Translations under genes and position numbers: made by a program | The notes under the pieces: generated by a model | Told to the model about the DNA's origin: nothing | The model's input: the letters and a program-made list of their open reading frames with translations, nothing else | Databases searched by the model: none | Shown: positions 33,723 to 42,779 of the stretch, piece after piece | How positions within the stretch are numbered: position 1 is the stretch's first letter | Layout of the letters: each line of letters begins with the position of its first letter | DNA from: an uncultured Anaeroplasmataceae bacterium | GTDB lineage: Bacteria > Bacillota_I > Bacilli_A > Acholeplasmatales > Anaeroplasmataceae | DNA: 64,000 nt | Reading direction: 5' to 3' | Assembly: GCA_944325035.1 (NCBI GenBank) | Contig: CALUYM010000002.1 | Span: 213,588-277,587 of the forward strand

Positions 33723-34976
33723 ATGACAAACAAAACTAAAAAGATTTTAAATGGATTAACTATATCTGCTATTGGATTAGGGGTTGGTTTAACGTTAACT
33801 TCTTGTGATTTAGATGGTTTATTATCATCACTTCAACCTTCTTCTAGTTCTGATAATCAAACACAAAAACCAGGACAAATCGATGGTGATATTCATGAGT
33901 CAATTATCTATGATGATTTTCAAATACATTCATTAGAATTAGGGAATGAATATGCTGGGGATTGCACATATATTAAGGCTGGAGATGTTGATATTCTAAT
34001 TGATGCAGGATCACGCAAGGGTAGTGCCACAACTATAAAAAAATACTTGGATAAATACGTAACAGATGGTAAATTAGAATATGTTATTGCTACTCATGCA
34101 CATCAAGATCATATTGCTGCATTTGTCGGAAACAAAAAGGGGAATACACGCGATGGTATTTTATATCAATATGAAGTAGGCACTATTATTGATTTTAATT
34201 ATACAAATTCAACAGCACAAATTTATGAAGATTATTTAGATGCGCGAGATAATTTAATTTCGAAAGGGACAAAACATTATACAGCTGGAGATTGTTTTAA
34301 TAATAAAAATGGAGCAGCTCAGACTTACCATTTAACTGACTTAGTTGATATGCAGATCTTATATAATAAGTATTACTATGAAACATCATCAGATGAAAAT
34401 AATTATTCTGTTGTAACTTTATTTACATATAAAGGAGAAACTGAACGTAATTTCTTCTTAAGTGGTGACCTTGAAAAAGAAGGAGAAGAAGCTTTAGCTG
34501 AATACTATAGCCGTAATGATACTCCAACTTTACCTAAAGTTACTTACTATAAGGCTGGACATCATGGTTCTAAAACATCTTCTAATGCTGAATTATTAGA
34601 AATGATTCAACCTGAAATTGTAACTGTTTGTTGTTGTGCTGGAAACAAGGAATATACGCAAAATATTGATAATACATTCCCAACACAAGATATGATAGAT
34701 CGAGTTGCAAAATATACTGACCGTGTTTATGTAACTTCTTTATTTGATGAGATTACTGATGATTATGCATCAATGAATGGTGATATCATTGTATCAGTTA
34801 GTGGGAAAAATATTGGAATTAGCACTACTAATAACCTTACTAAATTAAAAGATACAGAATGGTTTAATGAGTTAATCTGGGTAATTGATGTTAAAGGAGA
34901 AGCACAATCATCAACGGAAGGAACAGCAGGTGCATATCAAAGACCTAGGAGAATTATGCCTGAGGAGTGGAAATAA
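33723..34976 (+). CDS. Metallo-beta-lactamase-fold lipoprotein, ComEC-C-terminal-like
   Basis: 417 residues from the ATG at 33723, behind AAAAAAAGGAG; upstream codons include the promoter. A signal peptide ends in the lipobox LTSC (Cys near 29), followed by a Ser-rich linker, so it is anchored outside. The MBL domain has the metal site THAHQDH near residue 122, then LSGDLEKEGE and KAGHHGSKTSS, the pattern of ComEC/Rec2 hydrolase domains that act on DNA or other phosphodiesters. An extracellular nuclease-like role is plausible but unproved. The stop overlaps the next start (TAATG), so the following small gene is translationally coupled. Confidence 0.8.
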   Translation: MTNKTKKILNGLTISAIGLGVGLTLTSCDLDGLLSSLQPSSSSDNQTQKPGQIDGDIHESIIYDDFQIHSLELGNEYAGDCTYIKAGDVDILIDAGSRKGSATTIKKYLDKYVTDGKLEYVIATHAHQDHIAAFVGNKKGNTRDGILYQYEVGTIIDFNYTNSTAQIYEDYLDARDNLISKGTKHYTAGDCFNNKNGAAQTYHLTDLVDMQILYNKYYYETSSDENNYSVVTLFTYKGETERNFFLSGDLEKEGEEALAEYYSRNDTPTLPKVTYYKAGHHGSKTSSNAELLEMIQPEIVTVCCCAGNKEYTQNIDNTFPTQDMIDRVAKYTDRVYVTSLFDEITDDYASMNGDIIVSVSGKNIGISTTNNLTKLKDTEWFNELIWVIDVKGEAQSSTEGTAGAYQRPRRIMPEEWK

Positions 34977-35374
34977 TGAAACGAGTAGTATATGGGATTT
35001 ATGATGATGAAACTATTAAGATAAATGATTTTGATTTTGATAGTTTTAAGAATAATATAACATATCGTTTAGCAGAAAAAAGTGGATTATTACAAGACTC
35101 AGCTCTTATCCATGCAAATACGAAAGAGGCACTATTATTAAGAAAAAGTCGAATTATTCCTGAAGCGATTTTAGAAAATTTACAAAAATTAGAATTAGAT
35201 GATGAAGATAGTTTAATGTTAAAGATAGCTACTGATTCAGAAGTAGAATTTAATGGACGTAAAGAAATTAAGGCACTGATGAGAGCTTTAAGACGTGATT
35301 ATGGTCCTTCTTTAGAAATTTTAGAAGTTTTAGAAGAAAATGAGTTTGAAGTAATTCAATTTAAATCAGAGTAA
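34976..35374 (+). CDS. Uncharacterised small protein coupled to the MBL lipoprotein
   Basis: 132 residues, start at 34976 overlapping the upstream stop, behind GAGGAG. It is acidic and soluble: MKRVVYGIYDDE, then helices (AILENLQKLELDDEDSLML) and a final ALRRDYGPSLEILEVLEENEF. No family was recognised and no membrane or secretion signal is seen. Coupling suggests it works with, or is dosed with, the lipoprotein, though one is cytosolic and the other exported. Confidence 0.6.
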   Translation: MKRVVYGIYDDETIKINDFDFDSFKNNITYRLAEKSGLLQDSALIHANTKEALLLRKSRIIPEAILENLQKLELDDEDSLMLKIATDSEVEFNGRKEIKALMRALRRDYGPSLEILEVLEENEFEVIQFKSE

Positions 35375-35381
35375 TAAAAAC

Positions 35382-35407
35382 TATGGAGAAAAAACTCCAT
35401 ATTTTTT
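35382..35407 (+). terminator. Intrinsic terminator
   Basis: TATGGAG, A-rich loop, CTCCATA then T-run. Confidence 0.8.
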
Positions 35408-35476
35408 ATTATTTATTGCGCTGATTTTTCCATTTTTCTTTGATATAATAAGATATAATTTAAATAGGTGATAATT

Positions 35477-37111
35477 GTGTTTGATAATAATGAAAAAATT
35501 ATTTCCAATTTAGAAAAAAAGATTACAATAATCGAGAAAAAATTAATTAAATTGGAAGAAAAAAATAAAGATGATTTTATACATGAAACAAGGAAAAAAA
35601 CACTTTTAAAAAAGATTAAGTATTATAAAGAAATATTAGATATTTATAAAAATAATTCTAAAGAAGAAGCACGTGTAAAAAAAGGATTGTTAAAAGAAAG
35701 AAATCGACGTCATGAAATTCTATACGGAAATCTTTTTTCTACCATTTTAGCCGTAATATTTCCTATCGCTATTTATAACTTTTTTAATAGTTTTTATAAT
35801 TTGATAGACTCTATGATGTGTTCACATATTTCTGCTTCTGCAGTTAACAATGTAGCAATTTTAGCCCAAGTTAAAAACACATTTTCGGCGTTTGGTGCTG
35901 GTATTGCTGGAGGTGGTGCTGTAATTGTATCGCGCTACTACGGAGCAGGAAAAATTGAGGATGCAAAACGATGTGCTGGAAATATTTTGGTAATTAGCAT
36001 AACATTATCGTTAATACTTTGTTTGATTATGGTCCCTTTTGCACCCGTTATGCTTAATATAGTAGACGTAAGTCATGCAAATAATTCAGTACTATATTTC
36101 CAATTGCAAATGATTGAGTTAGCGATAGTCGCAATTAATACAGCTTTTATTGGCTTAGAAAAAGTAAAGGGTAATTCGAAGAAAATATTTTATTTAAATA
36201 TTATTGTACTTATAATAAAACTAATATTTAATGCTATGTTCATTTATCAAATGAATGTAGATTCGATAGTTTGGATTGAATTCTCAACTATTATTGCTCA
36301 AACTTTCTTATTTGGAATAGCTTTATTTACTTTCTTTTCAAGAAAAAACACACTACAACTTAAGATTAGTTATCTTCGACCAGTTAAGAAATATATATTA
36401 CCAATTATAATAATTTCTATTCCAATTTTTTGCGGAAAGTTTGTGATGAATTTTGGAAAAGTTATTGTGAATAAAATGAGTTCAACATATTATAATGCTG
36501 TTACTGATGGTCTAATCGCTGGTGCTTTGGCAGTTTCAAACAATTTATGTGGATTAATTACAAGTCCTACATCAGCATTTGAAGAGGGAGAATCAACAAT
36601 TGTAAGTCAAAACATAGGTAATAAAAATATAAAGCGAACAATTCAATGTTTTATTAGAAGTTTAATTGTAGTTATGTCTATTAGTATTACAGGATATGTA
36701 TTAGTGAGATTTATTTTTATTGATCAATTAATAAGCTTATTTAATACTAAAGAAACTGATAGTATCGAAGAAGGAATGCAACTAGTAATATATATTAAAG
36801 ATGTATTTAAATATGATTCATTATCAATTATTTCTTTAGGCTTTACATCCGCAGTTTTAGGTTTATTGTATGGATATGGAAAAACATTTTTGTCTACTAT
36901 TTTAAATTTTAGTAGAATTCTAACTAGAATTTTGACATTATTTATCCTACATGAAATGGGATTTGGGTATGAAGCCTGTGGAATTGCGATGGGAATTAGT
37001 AATATTACGATTGGACTTCTAGCTTTAGGAGCATTATTAATATTTTTATTCACATTTAAAAAACAGAAGGTAAAAGTTTACAAATTAATTGAAGAGAAAA
37101 AAAAACATTAA
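35477..37111 (+). CDS. MATE-family efflux transporter with N-terminal coiled coil
   Basis: The start is GTG at 35477, 5-8 bases behind AGGTGAT; a GTG at 35468 lies inside that site. Residues 1-75 are charged and heptad-like (ISNLEKKITIIEKKLIKLEEK), a coiled coil not normal for MATE proteins. The 12-helix MATE core follows (about 85-540), with typical first-helix and loop features (LIDSMMCSHIS, VSRYYGAGK near 155). It would export drugs or metabolites using a Na+ or H+ gradient. The extension makes it 544 residues instead of about 450 and may self-associate or bind a partner. Confidence 0.85.
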   Translation: MFDNNEKIISNLEKKITIIEKKLIKLEEKNKDDFIHETRKKTLLKKIKYYKEILDIYKNNSKEEARVKKGLLKERNRRHEILYGNLFSTILAVIFPIAIYNFFNSFYNLIDSMMCSHISASAVNNVAILAQVKNTFSAFGAGIAGGGAVIVSRYYGAGKIEDAKRCAGNILVISITLSLILCLIMVPFAPVMLNIVDVSHANNSVLYFQLQMIELAIVAINTAFIGLEKVKGNSKKIFYLNIIVLIIKLIFNAMFIYQMNVDSIVWIEFSTIIAQTFLFGIALFTFFSRKNTLQLKISYLRPVKKYILPIIIISIPIFCGKFVMNFGKVIVNKMSSTYYNAVTDGLIAGALAVSNNLCGLITSPTSAFEEGESTIVSQNIGNKNIKRTIQCFIRSLIVVMSISITGYVLVRFIFIDQLISLFNTKETDSIEEGMQLVIYIKDVFKYDSLSIISLGFTSAVLGLLYGYGKTFLSTILNFSRILTRILTLFILHEMGFGYEACGIAMGISNITIGLLALGALLIFLFTFKKQKVKVYKLIEEKKKH

Positions 37112-37142
37112 ATATGGAAAAAAATGTTAAATAAAAAAAATA

Positions 37143-37221
37143 AAAGCAAGATTTTTTGGTGTAATTTAGATAAAATAAAAATTTAGTAAATTATAGCGAA
37201 AGTATCTTGCTTTTTTTTTAA
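37143..37221 (+). terminator. Terminator with long loop
   Basis: AAAGCAAGAT and ATCTTGCTTT pair across about 50 bases, followed by a T-run. Confidence 0.6.
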
Positions 37222-37261
37222 TTAAAATTTATAATAAACTCGTAAGATAGAGGTGATTTTT

Positions 37262-38566
37262 ATGTTCTTATTGAATCTAGGACAATTATGGAATGATTAT
37301 AAATATTGGATTATTGTCGCTGCCATTTTATTTGTAATTTTAATGGTGATTATTATTGCGTCTACAGTTTCTTATATAAAAGGTAAGAAAGAAGCATCAG
37401 CAATAGCAAATGTTGAAGCTGAAGCAAAAGCAAATTCGATAAATGAAGAAGAAAATGTCGAATTAGATTCTAAGAAAGAATTGGTTGAACAAGATACTAA
37501 CAGTGACGAGCTTGAAGTGTTGAATGAGGAGGCCTCTAATGAAAACGATGTTTTATCAGAGGAAAAAGAACCACCACTAGCCAAAGAAGTACATGATGAA
37601 AATATAGAAGTTGAAGTTACTAATGAGCAATTAGAAGAAAATCAACAACAAGAAGATGAAACTTTAGAGAAAAATGATTCTATTGGTGTTGAAGAGGAAG
37701 TTGAAGCTGAAGTTAATGAAGAGACTCTTCTAACTGAAGATTCTAATCAAGAATCTATTGATGAACAAGAAACTTATTCAACAGAGTCTGATAAAAGTGA
37801 AACTGAATCGTCTGAAGAAACTCAAGATAATTCTCAAGTTAAAGCTCGTGGCAAATATGAAATTATTCCTGATCGTGATGGTTTTAAATATGTTTTAAAA
37901 GCATCAAATGGTCAACCAATCATAGATTCTGAGACTTATAAGTCAGTTGATGGATGTAAAAAAGCGATTAAACGTCTTCAAGAAAATGCTAAGTCATCTG
38001 AAATTCGAATTGGACAAGATAAGAAAGGTAACTTCCAATTCCATGTAGTTCGAGGTACAAGACTTGTTGCTCATAGTGCAAGCTATGGTTCGAAAGTAAG
38101 TGCTCAAAAAGCTGCAAATTCATTCTTAAAATTTGTTTACTCAGAAAAAATGGAAGTTATTGAAGATGTTCCAGCAATCCAACCTGAATTAATCGATTTA
38201 TCAAATGAAGAAATTAATTCAGAAATATTAGGAAAAATTATCATTTTCCAAGAAGATGAGTTATATTTATTCAAATTAGTAGCTAACAATGGTCAAACAA
38301 TTTGTGTTAGTACCACATACAAAACTTTAAGCGCATTAAAGAACCGAATTCAAAAGTTTCAAGATGCTGTTTATAATGGTAAGTTCTACATAACACAAGA
38401 TAAGTATCATAATTACCAATTTAAGTTATATGGAGCAGAGGGAAATCGCTTAATTTTGACAGGTGAAACTTTCCAAACAAAAGAATCTTGTGCTTCTAAT
38501 ATTAGATCGTGTTATCGATTCGCAAAAAATGCTGTTATTGAAGATTTAACAATTATAAATAAATAA
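37262..38566 (+). CDS. Membrane-anchored protein with four DUF1508 (YegP-like) repeats
   Basis: 434 residues, start at 37262 behind AGAGGTGAT. A membrane helix spans residues 15-37. A Glu/Asp/Ser-rich, probably disordered stalk runs to about 195. Four repeats of the DUF1508 type follow, each near 50 residues: KYEIIPDRDGFKYVLKASNG opens the first, and the others begin near residues 250, 320 and 370 with a comparable GNFQFHV, LYLFKLV or NYQFKLY strand. Isolated YegP-like proteins usually have two repeats and unknown function. The layout suggests a tethered binding domain; its side of the membrane is not certain. Confidence 0.75.
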   Translation: MFLLNLGQLWNDYKYWIIVAAILFVILMVIIIASTVSYIKGKKEASAIANVEAEAKANSINEEENVELDSKKELVEQDTNSDELEVLNEEASNENDVLSEEKEPPLAKEVHDENIEVEVTNEQLEENQQQEDETLEKNDSIGVEEEVEAEVNEETLLTEDSNQESIDEQETYSTESDKSETESSEETQDNSQVKARGKYEIIPDRDGFKYVLKASNGQPIIDSETYKSVDGCKKAIKRLQENAKSSEIRIGQDKKGNFQFHVVRGTRLVAHSASYGSKVSAQKAANSFLKFVYSEKMEVIEDVPAIQPELIDLSNEEINSEILGKIIIFQEDELYLFKLVANNGQTICVSTTYKTLSALKNRIQKFQDAVYNGKFYITQDKYHNYQFKLYGAEGNRLILTGETFQTKESCASNIRSCYRFAKNAVIEDLTIINK

Positions 38567-38572
38567 TTAATT

Positions 38573-38613
38573 AAGGTTTAGTCAAGTAATTACTTCGACT
38601 AGACCTTTTTTGT
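38573..38613 (+). terminator. Intrinsic terminator
   Basis: AAGGTTTAGTC pairs with GACTAGACCTT (one U-G), then T-run. Confidence 0.85.
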
Positions 38614-38660
38614 TATAAAATATTTAGTTATCTCATATATTTAATCATGAGGTGAACTAG

Positions 38661-40013
38661 ATGCGACTAAGAAAAATTTTAAAATATTTAAATGTTAAAG
38701 AAGAATATGATGATATTAAATTAGAAGGGTTTACAAGAGATATTTCTCAGATTAAAGAGGGATATTTATATTTTAGTTTTAAAAAAATAACATTAAATGA
38801 ATATATTTTAATCAAACAAAAAGGTGCTCATTTTATTATAGGAGAAACTCCATTTTTAAAGCATGATTATCTAGAGGTAGGTTCTATAAAAAAAGCGTAT
38901 CAAACTGTTTTATATGAATTAAACAAACATAAGTTAAAAAATAAAATATTAATTGGGATTACTGGAACAAATGGTAAGACAAGTGTTTCTACTTTAATAT
39001 ATAATTATTTAAAAAATAATGCTATTTATTATGGCTCAAGTGGAATATATAAAGACAAGTTATATAAATCAAATAATACTACGCCTTCTATGGAAGAATT
39101 TTTTAAGTATCTAGGAGATGAAAAATATATTATTGTTGAATTATCATCAATTTCTTTATATGAATATCGTATGTTTAATATAGAATTTGATTATTTAGTA
39201 TTAACAAATATATATGAAGATCATTTGGATTATCATGAAACGGAAAAAGATTACTATTATGCTAAATTATTGATATTAGCTACAAACTTTAACGCTATAG
39301 CACTAATTTCAGATAAAATAACAGATAAAAATATTTTACGTCTTAATAGAAATAGTTATTATTATGGTTTAAAATCTAATTTTTTTAATATAAGACAAAG
39401 TATTGAAAACCTTTATATAAATGACAATAATGAAGAAATAAAACTAAATCCAAAATTAAAAGGTGAATATAATCTATATAATATTCTTGCAGCAATTGAA
39501 CTTCTATATCTTTTAGGTTTTTCTTTAAAAAGATTAGAACCATATTTCAATAGTAATTTAGAAGTTAAAGGAAGAAATAAAATCATTAATTATTTAGATA
39601 AACAAATTATAATTGATTATCCTCATACAGCTAGTGCATACCACGCTTTACTTTCAAGTTTAGTTTTAAATAAGGAAGAGGCATTGGTAATTTTTGGAGC
39701 AGGAGGAAATCGTCAAAAAAGTAAACGATATGACTACGCAAAGATTGTTTCACTGTTTTCAGGGTATGCAATTGTAACTAATGATAATCCTCGTGAAGAA
39801 GATGAAATGGAAATCGCCCAAGACATAACAACTAATTTAGAAATACCATATGAAATAATATTAAACAGGAAAGATGCTATTATTAAAGGAATAAATTCGA
39901 ACTATAAACAAATTTTTATATTAGGAAAAGGAGAAGAAGACTATATCTTAGTAAATGGTGATAAGATTCACCATAATGATTTAGAAGTAGTTTTAGATTA
40001 TATTCATGCTTAG
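38661..40013 (+). CDS. murE: MurE-type UDP-MurNAc-tripeptide synthetase
   Basis: A 450-residue Mur ligase in the peptidoglycan precursor pathway, adding the third amino acid to UDP-MurNAc-L-Ala-D-Glu. GITGTNGKTS near residues 98-107 binds ATP, ELSSISL near 153 and TNIYEDHLDYH near 181 hold the magnesium and carbamylated-Lys region, and NDNPREEDE near 373 is the substrate-selecting motif. DNPR is the version found in meso-diaminopimelate enzymes, against DNPA-like in many Lys enzymes. The start ATG follows GAGGTGAAC. It overlaps mraY by 8 bases. It is slightly short because the N-terminal domain is reduced. Confidence 0.88.
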   Translation: MRLRKILKYLNVKEEYDDIKLEGFTRDISQIKEGYLYFSFKKITLNEYILIKQKGAHFIIGETPFLKHDYLEVGSIKKAYQTVLYELNKHKLKNKILIGITGTNGKTSVSTLIYNYLKNNAIYYGSSGIYKDKLYKSNNTTPSMEEFFKYLGDEKYIIVELSSISLYEYRMFNIEFDYLVLTNIYEDHLDYHETEKDYYYAKLLILATNFNAIALISDKITDKNILRLNRNSYYYGLKSNFFNIRQSIENLYINDNNEEIKLNPKLKGEYNLYNILAAIELLYLLGFSLKRLEPYFNSNLEVKGRNKIINYLDKQIIIDYPHTASAYHALLSSLVLNKEEALVIFGAGGNRQKSKRYDYAKIVSLFSGYAIVTNDNPREEDEMEIAQDITTNLEIPYEIILNRKDAIIKGINSNYKQIFILGKGEEDYILVNGDKIHHNDLEVVLDYIHA

Positions 40014-40950
40014 TTTTTTTACAACTTATTTATTAGCATTACTTTGTTATCTTATTTTCATTCTTTATGGTAAGAAAAAATCAATAAGACAAACAGAACG
40101 TCTCTTAGGACCTAAAAGTCATCAACATAAAAACGGGACAATTACAGCAGGTGGAGTTATTTTTGTAAGTGTTACAATTTTTATTTTTATATCAAAGTTT
40201 AAATTCAATAGTGAAACATTTTTTTTAATATTTCCATTCTTTAGTTTTTTTCTTTTAGGTTTTATAGATGATATTTTAATTATAAAATTTAAAAAGAATG
40301 ATGGTTTAAAAGCTAAAACAAAATTAATAATTGAAATAGGTTTATCCATCTTGTTTTTACTAATATATCGAATAATTAATAAAAATACAATGATAAGTTT
40401 CTTTGGAACGATGATTGAATTAAAAGCATTTTACTTTATACTCTTTGTATTTATATTTGTAGCATCATGTAATGCTACAAACATTACAGATGGATTAGAT
40501 GGACTTTTAATTAGTTTAACTATTACTATTTTACTCGGTTTTTTTATAATTGCATATTTCAAAAAAGAATATATAATTATGTCTTATATTATCATTTTAC
40601 TATCTGCCATGGGAAGTTTTTACTTTTTCAACTTTGAAAAAGCTTGTCTATTTATGGGGGATGCAGGTTCATTAGCAATTGGTGCACTTCTGGCAAGTAT
40701 TGCTTATTATCTTAATGTGGTTGATTTTTTTATATTGGTATCCCTTCCCCTAATTTGGGAAGTTTTATCGGTTATAATCCAGGTTTTATATTTTAAATTG
40801 ACAAATGGAAAACGTATTTTTAAGATGGCCCCATTTCACCATCATTTAGAAGCTTTAGGATATAGTGAAAAATTTATAAAAATGATGTTTTTATTGACGG
40901 AGACTATTTTAGTTTTAGTTGGGCTTTCAATGTTAGGAGTGATTAAATGA
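40006..40950 (+). CDS. mraY: Phospho-MurNAc-pentapeptide transferase MraY
   Basis: 314 residues and about ten membrane helices. It links UDP-MurNAc-pentapeptide to undecaprenyl phosphate (lipid I). Family motifs: TAGGVIF near 46-52, FIDDILI near 85-91 with the catalytic Asp pair, NATNITDGLDGL near 155-166, FMGDAGSLAIGA near 216-227 and HHHLEALGYSE near 277-287. It overlaps murE at its start and murD at its end (ATGA), so three wall genes form one coupled unit. murF, ftsW and murG are not here. Confidence 0.95.
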   Translation: MLSFFTTYLLALLCYLIFILYGKKKSIRQTERLLGPKSHQHKNGTITAGGVIFVSVTIFIFISKFKFNSETFFLIFPFFSFFLLGFIDDILIIKFKKNDGLKAKTKLIIEIGLSILFLLIYRIINKNTMISFFGTMIELKAFYFILFVFIFVASCNATNITDGLDGLLISLTITILLGFFIIAYFKKEYIIMSYIIILLSAMGSFYFFNFEKACLFMGDAGSLAIGALLASIAYYLNVVDFFILVSLPLIWEVLSVIIQVLYFKLTNGKRIFKMAPFHHHLEALGYSEKFIKMMFLLTETILVLVGLSMLGVIK

Positions 40951-42104
40951 TTTTGTTATATGGAGATGGAATCTCTAATCAAGCAGTAAAGAAGTATTTA
41001 GATGTTAAAAATATCAAATACGAGATTGAAGATAGTGGAAAGATATATGATTTTATTATTAAGTCACCAGGTATTTTAAAAGAAAAAATAAAAGCTAAAG
41101 GTGAAATAATTACGGATGTTGAGTATTATTATCGTGAATTAAAGCCAGAAATAATTGGAATCACTGGCACTAATGGTAAAACTACAACTACATTATTAAT
41201 TAATCATTTATTAAAAGATGATTTAAAAGTTAGTTTAGGTGGGAATATCGGTATACCTGTTTTTACCAATTTGGATAATGATATTAAACTTATAGAATTA
41301 TCAAGCTTTCAATTAGAATGTACATATAAATTTCGTCCTAAGGTAGCCATTATTTTAAATATACATAGTGCTCACCTAGATTATCATAAGACTTTTGAAG
41401 CATACCAAGCATCAAAAATGAAAATTATAAATAATTCGAGTTATAATGATTATATAATTTATAATTTAGACGATAATGATATTGTGATAAATAATACAAA
41501 ATCAAAAACTTATAGTTTTTCTTATCAAAATAAATTAGCAGATATATACTTTGAAAATGGATATTTAAAAACAAAAAAATATGAGTTTAAAGTAAAAAAT
41601 CTTAGTAAAACAGATATTTTAAATGTAATGCCAGCAATTCTTACAGCTTTAATTTATAATATAAGTCCATCTAAAATCGAATTAAAATTGGCTACATTTG
41701 TAAAACCATCATTTAGAATGGAACGAATTGCTAAAAATATTTATAATGATGCCAAAAGTACAAATATTACATCTACTTTAGAAAGCATAAAGGAGTTAAA
41801 AGAAGTAGTATTAATAGCTGGGGGATATGATAGAGGAGAAGATTTAAGTGAAATAAAAAAACTCCATCCATATTTAAAAGAAGTCTTTTTATATGGTGCT
41901 AATCAAGAGCGATTAGAACCTTACTTTGGCGGAATTAAAATAACAAGAGAGAAAAGACTAGAAGATTGTATTAAGCATTTAAATCTAAATGATATTATTT
42001 TATATTCACCGATGGCTCCTTCGTATGATCAATTTAATAATTTTGAAGAAAGAGGACATCTTTTTAATTCGATTATAAAAAAAAACCTAGAGAATAAACT
42101 CTAG
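40947..42104 (+). CDS. murD: UDP-MurNAc-L-alanine:D-glutamate ligase MurD
   Basis: 385 residues. GITGTNGKTTT near 71-81 is the ATP site; ELSSFQLE near 117 and NIHSAHLDYH near 138 are the other Mur ligase motifs. It adds D-Glu to UDP-MurNAc-L-Ala. The UDP-binding N-terminal domain is about 35 residues shorter than in typical MurD (~450 residues in total), though GDGISNQAV keeps the nucleotide loop. Its last 18 bases overlap the 3' end of the gene on the other strand, inside a shared hairpin. Confidence 0.88.
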   Translation: MILLYGDGISNQAVKKYLDVKNIKYEIEDSGKIYDFIIKSPGILKEKIKAKGEIITDVEYYYRELKPEIIGITGTNGKTTTTLLINHLLKDDLKVSLGGNIGIPVFTNLDNDIKLIELSSFQLECTYKFRPKVAIILNIHSAHLDYHKTFEAYQASKMKIINNSSYNDYIIYNLDDNDIVINNTKSKTYSFSYQNKLADIYFENGYLKTKKYEFKVKNLSKTDILNVMPAILTALIYNISPSKIELKLATFVKPSFRMERIAKNIYNDAKSTNITSTLESIKELKEVVLIAGGYDRGEDLSEIKKLHPYLKEVFLYGANQERLEPYFGGIKITREKRLEDCIKHLNLNDIILYSPMAPSYDQFNNFEERGHLFNSIIKKNLENKL

Positions 42105-42105
42105 G
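42077..42105 (-). terminator. Terminator inside overlapping convergent gene ends
   Basis: CCTAGAG-AATAAA-CTCTAGG (42086-42105) with an A-tract to the left, a U-tract for leftward transcripts. The hairpin lies within the last codons of both murD and the minus-strand gene. Confidence 0.75.
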
Positions 42106-42710
42106 TCTTTAATATCATTGAAAGAAGAAGCTTTTGGTGCACCAAACATTAAAAGTCTATCAACAATAGTCTTACTAAAATTTTTATCATTAGCATTTAT
42201 ATAGAAATCAATATTTGGATTGAACTTAGACATTAAATCTGATAAGAATATCTTATGATTATTGAAGTTGAAATTTATTAAAAAAATTTTACTAAATAAA
42301 GAGTAATGATAAGCTAAGGAATAGGCTAAAATAGATGTATCATTTAATCCTAGAATGTAATTATTTGAACTATCTTGATGGATACGGTATTTTTCTTTTA
42401 AAAGTGGTAAAACTTCAAAAACTATAAACTCTTCATAAAGACGGGCAAAATTATATGTTTCATCAAAGGAATTGTACAAAAGAGTATTTTTCTTAATATC
42501 TAAATTAGGATAAATGGCAATTCCTAGCATATTTTTATTAATCAAAAATTCTTCTAAATTTAGAGAAAAATTGGAAAAAGGATTCGATCCACTTACAACA
42601 AATAAAGTTGTATATATGTGATTATTTTTATCATAGTCATTTGGTAAGCTAACTGTTATTTTAAACGATGTATTTAATTTTTGTGAGAATATTTTTAGAT
42701 TATCGAACAT
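42087..42710 (-). CDS. Esterase-like alpha/beta protein lacking the Ser nucleophile
   Basis: 207 residues from the ATG at 42710, behind AAAGGTGA; the GTG at 42719 lies in that site. It has the pattern of small esterase-D-like or enterochelin-esterase-like alpha/beta hydrolases: an early beta region (FKITVSLPNDYD), YTTLFVVSGSNPF, ELLPLL-type helix sequence (FEVLPLLKEKYRI) and then the nucleophile elbow. That elbow, normally GxSxG, reads YILGLNDTSILA, with Asn instead of Ser. No late His of a triad stands out. It is probably a pseudoenzyme or binding protein. Confidence 0.55.
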   Translation of the reverse strand: MFDNLKIFSQKLNTSFKITVSLPNDYDKNNHIYTTLFVVSGSNPFSNFSLNLEEFLINKNMLGIAIYPNLDIKKNTLLYNSFDETYNFARLYEEFIVFEVLPLLKEKYRIHQDSSNNYILGLNDTSILAYSLAYHYSLFSKIFLINFNFNNHKIFLSDLMSKFNPNIDFYINANDKNFSKTIVDRLLMFGAPKASSFNDIKDLEFIL

Positions 42711-42779
42711 TAGAATCACCTTTCACTTTAGTTTTATTATACCTAAAGTATAAGGAAAAGAAAAGAAGAAAAAAGTTCC

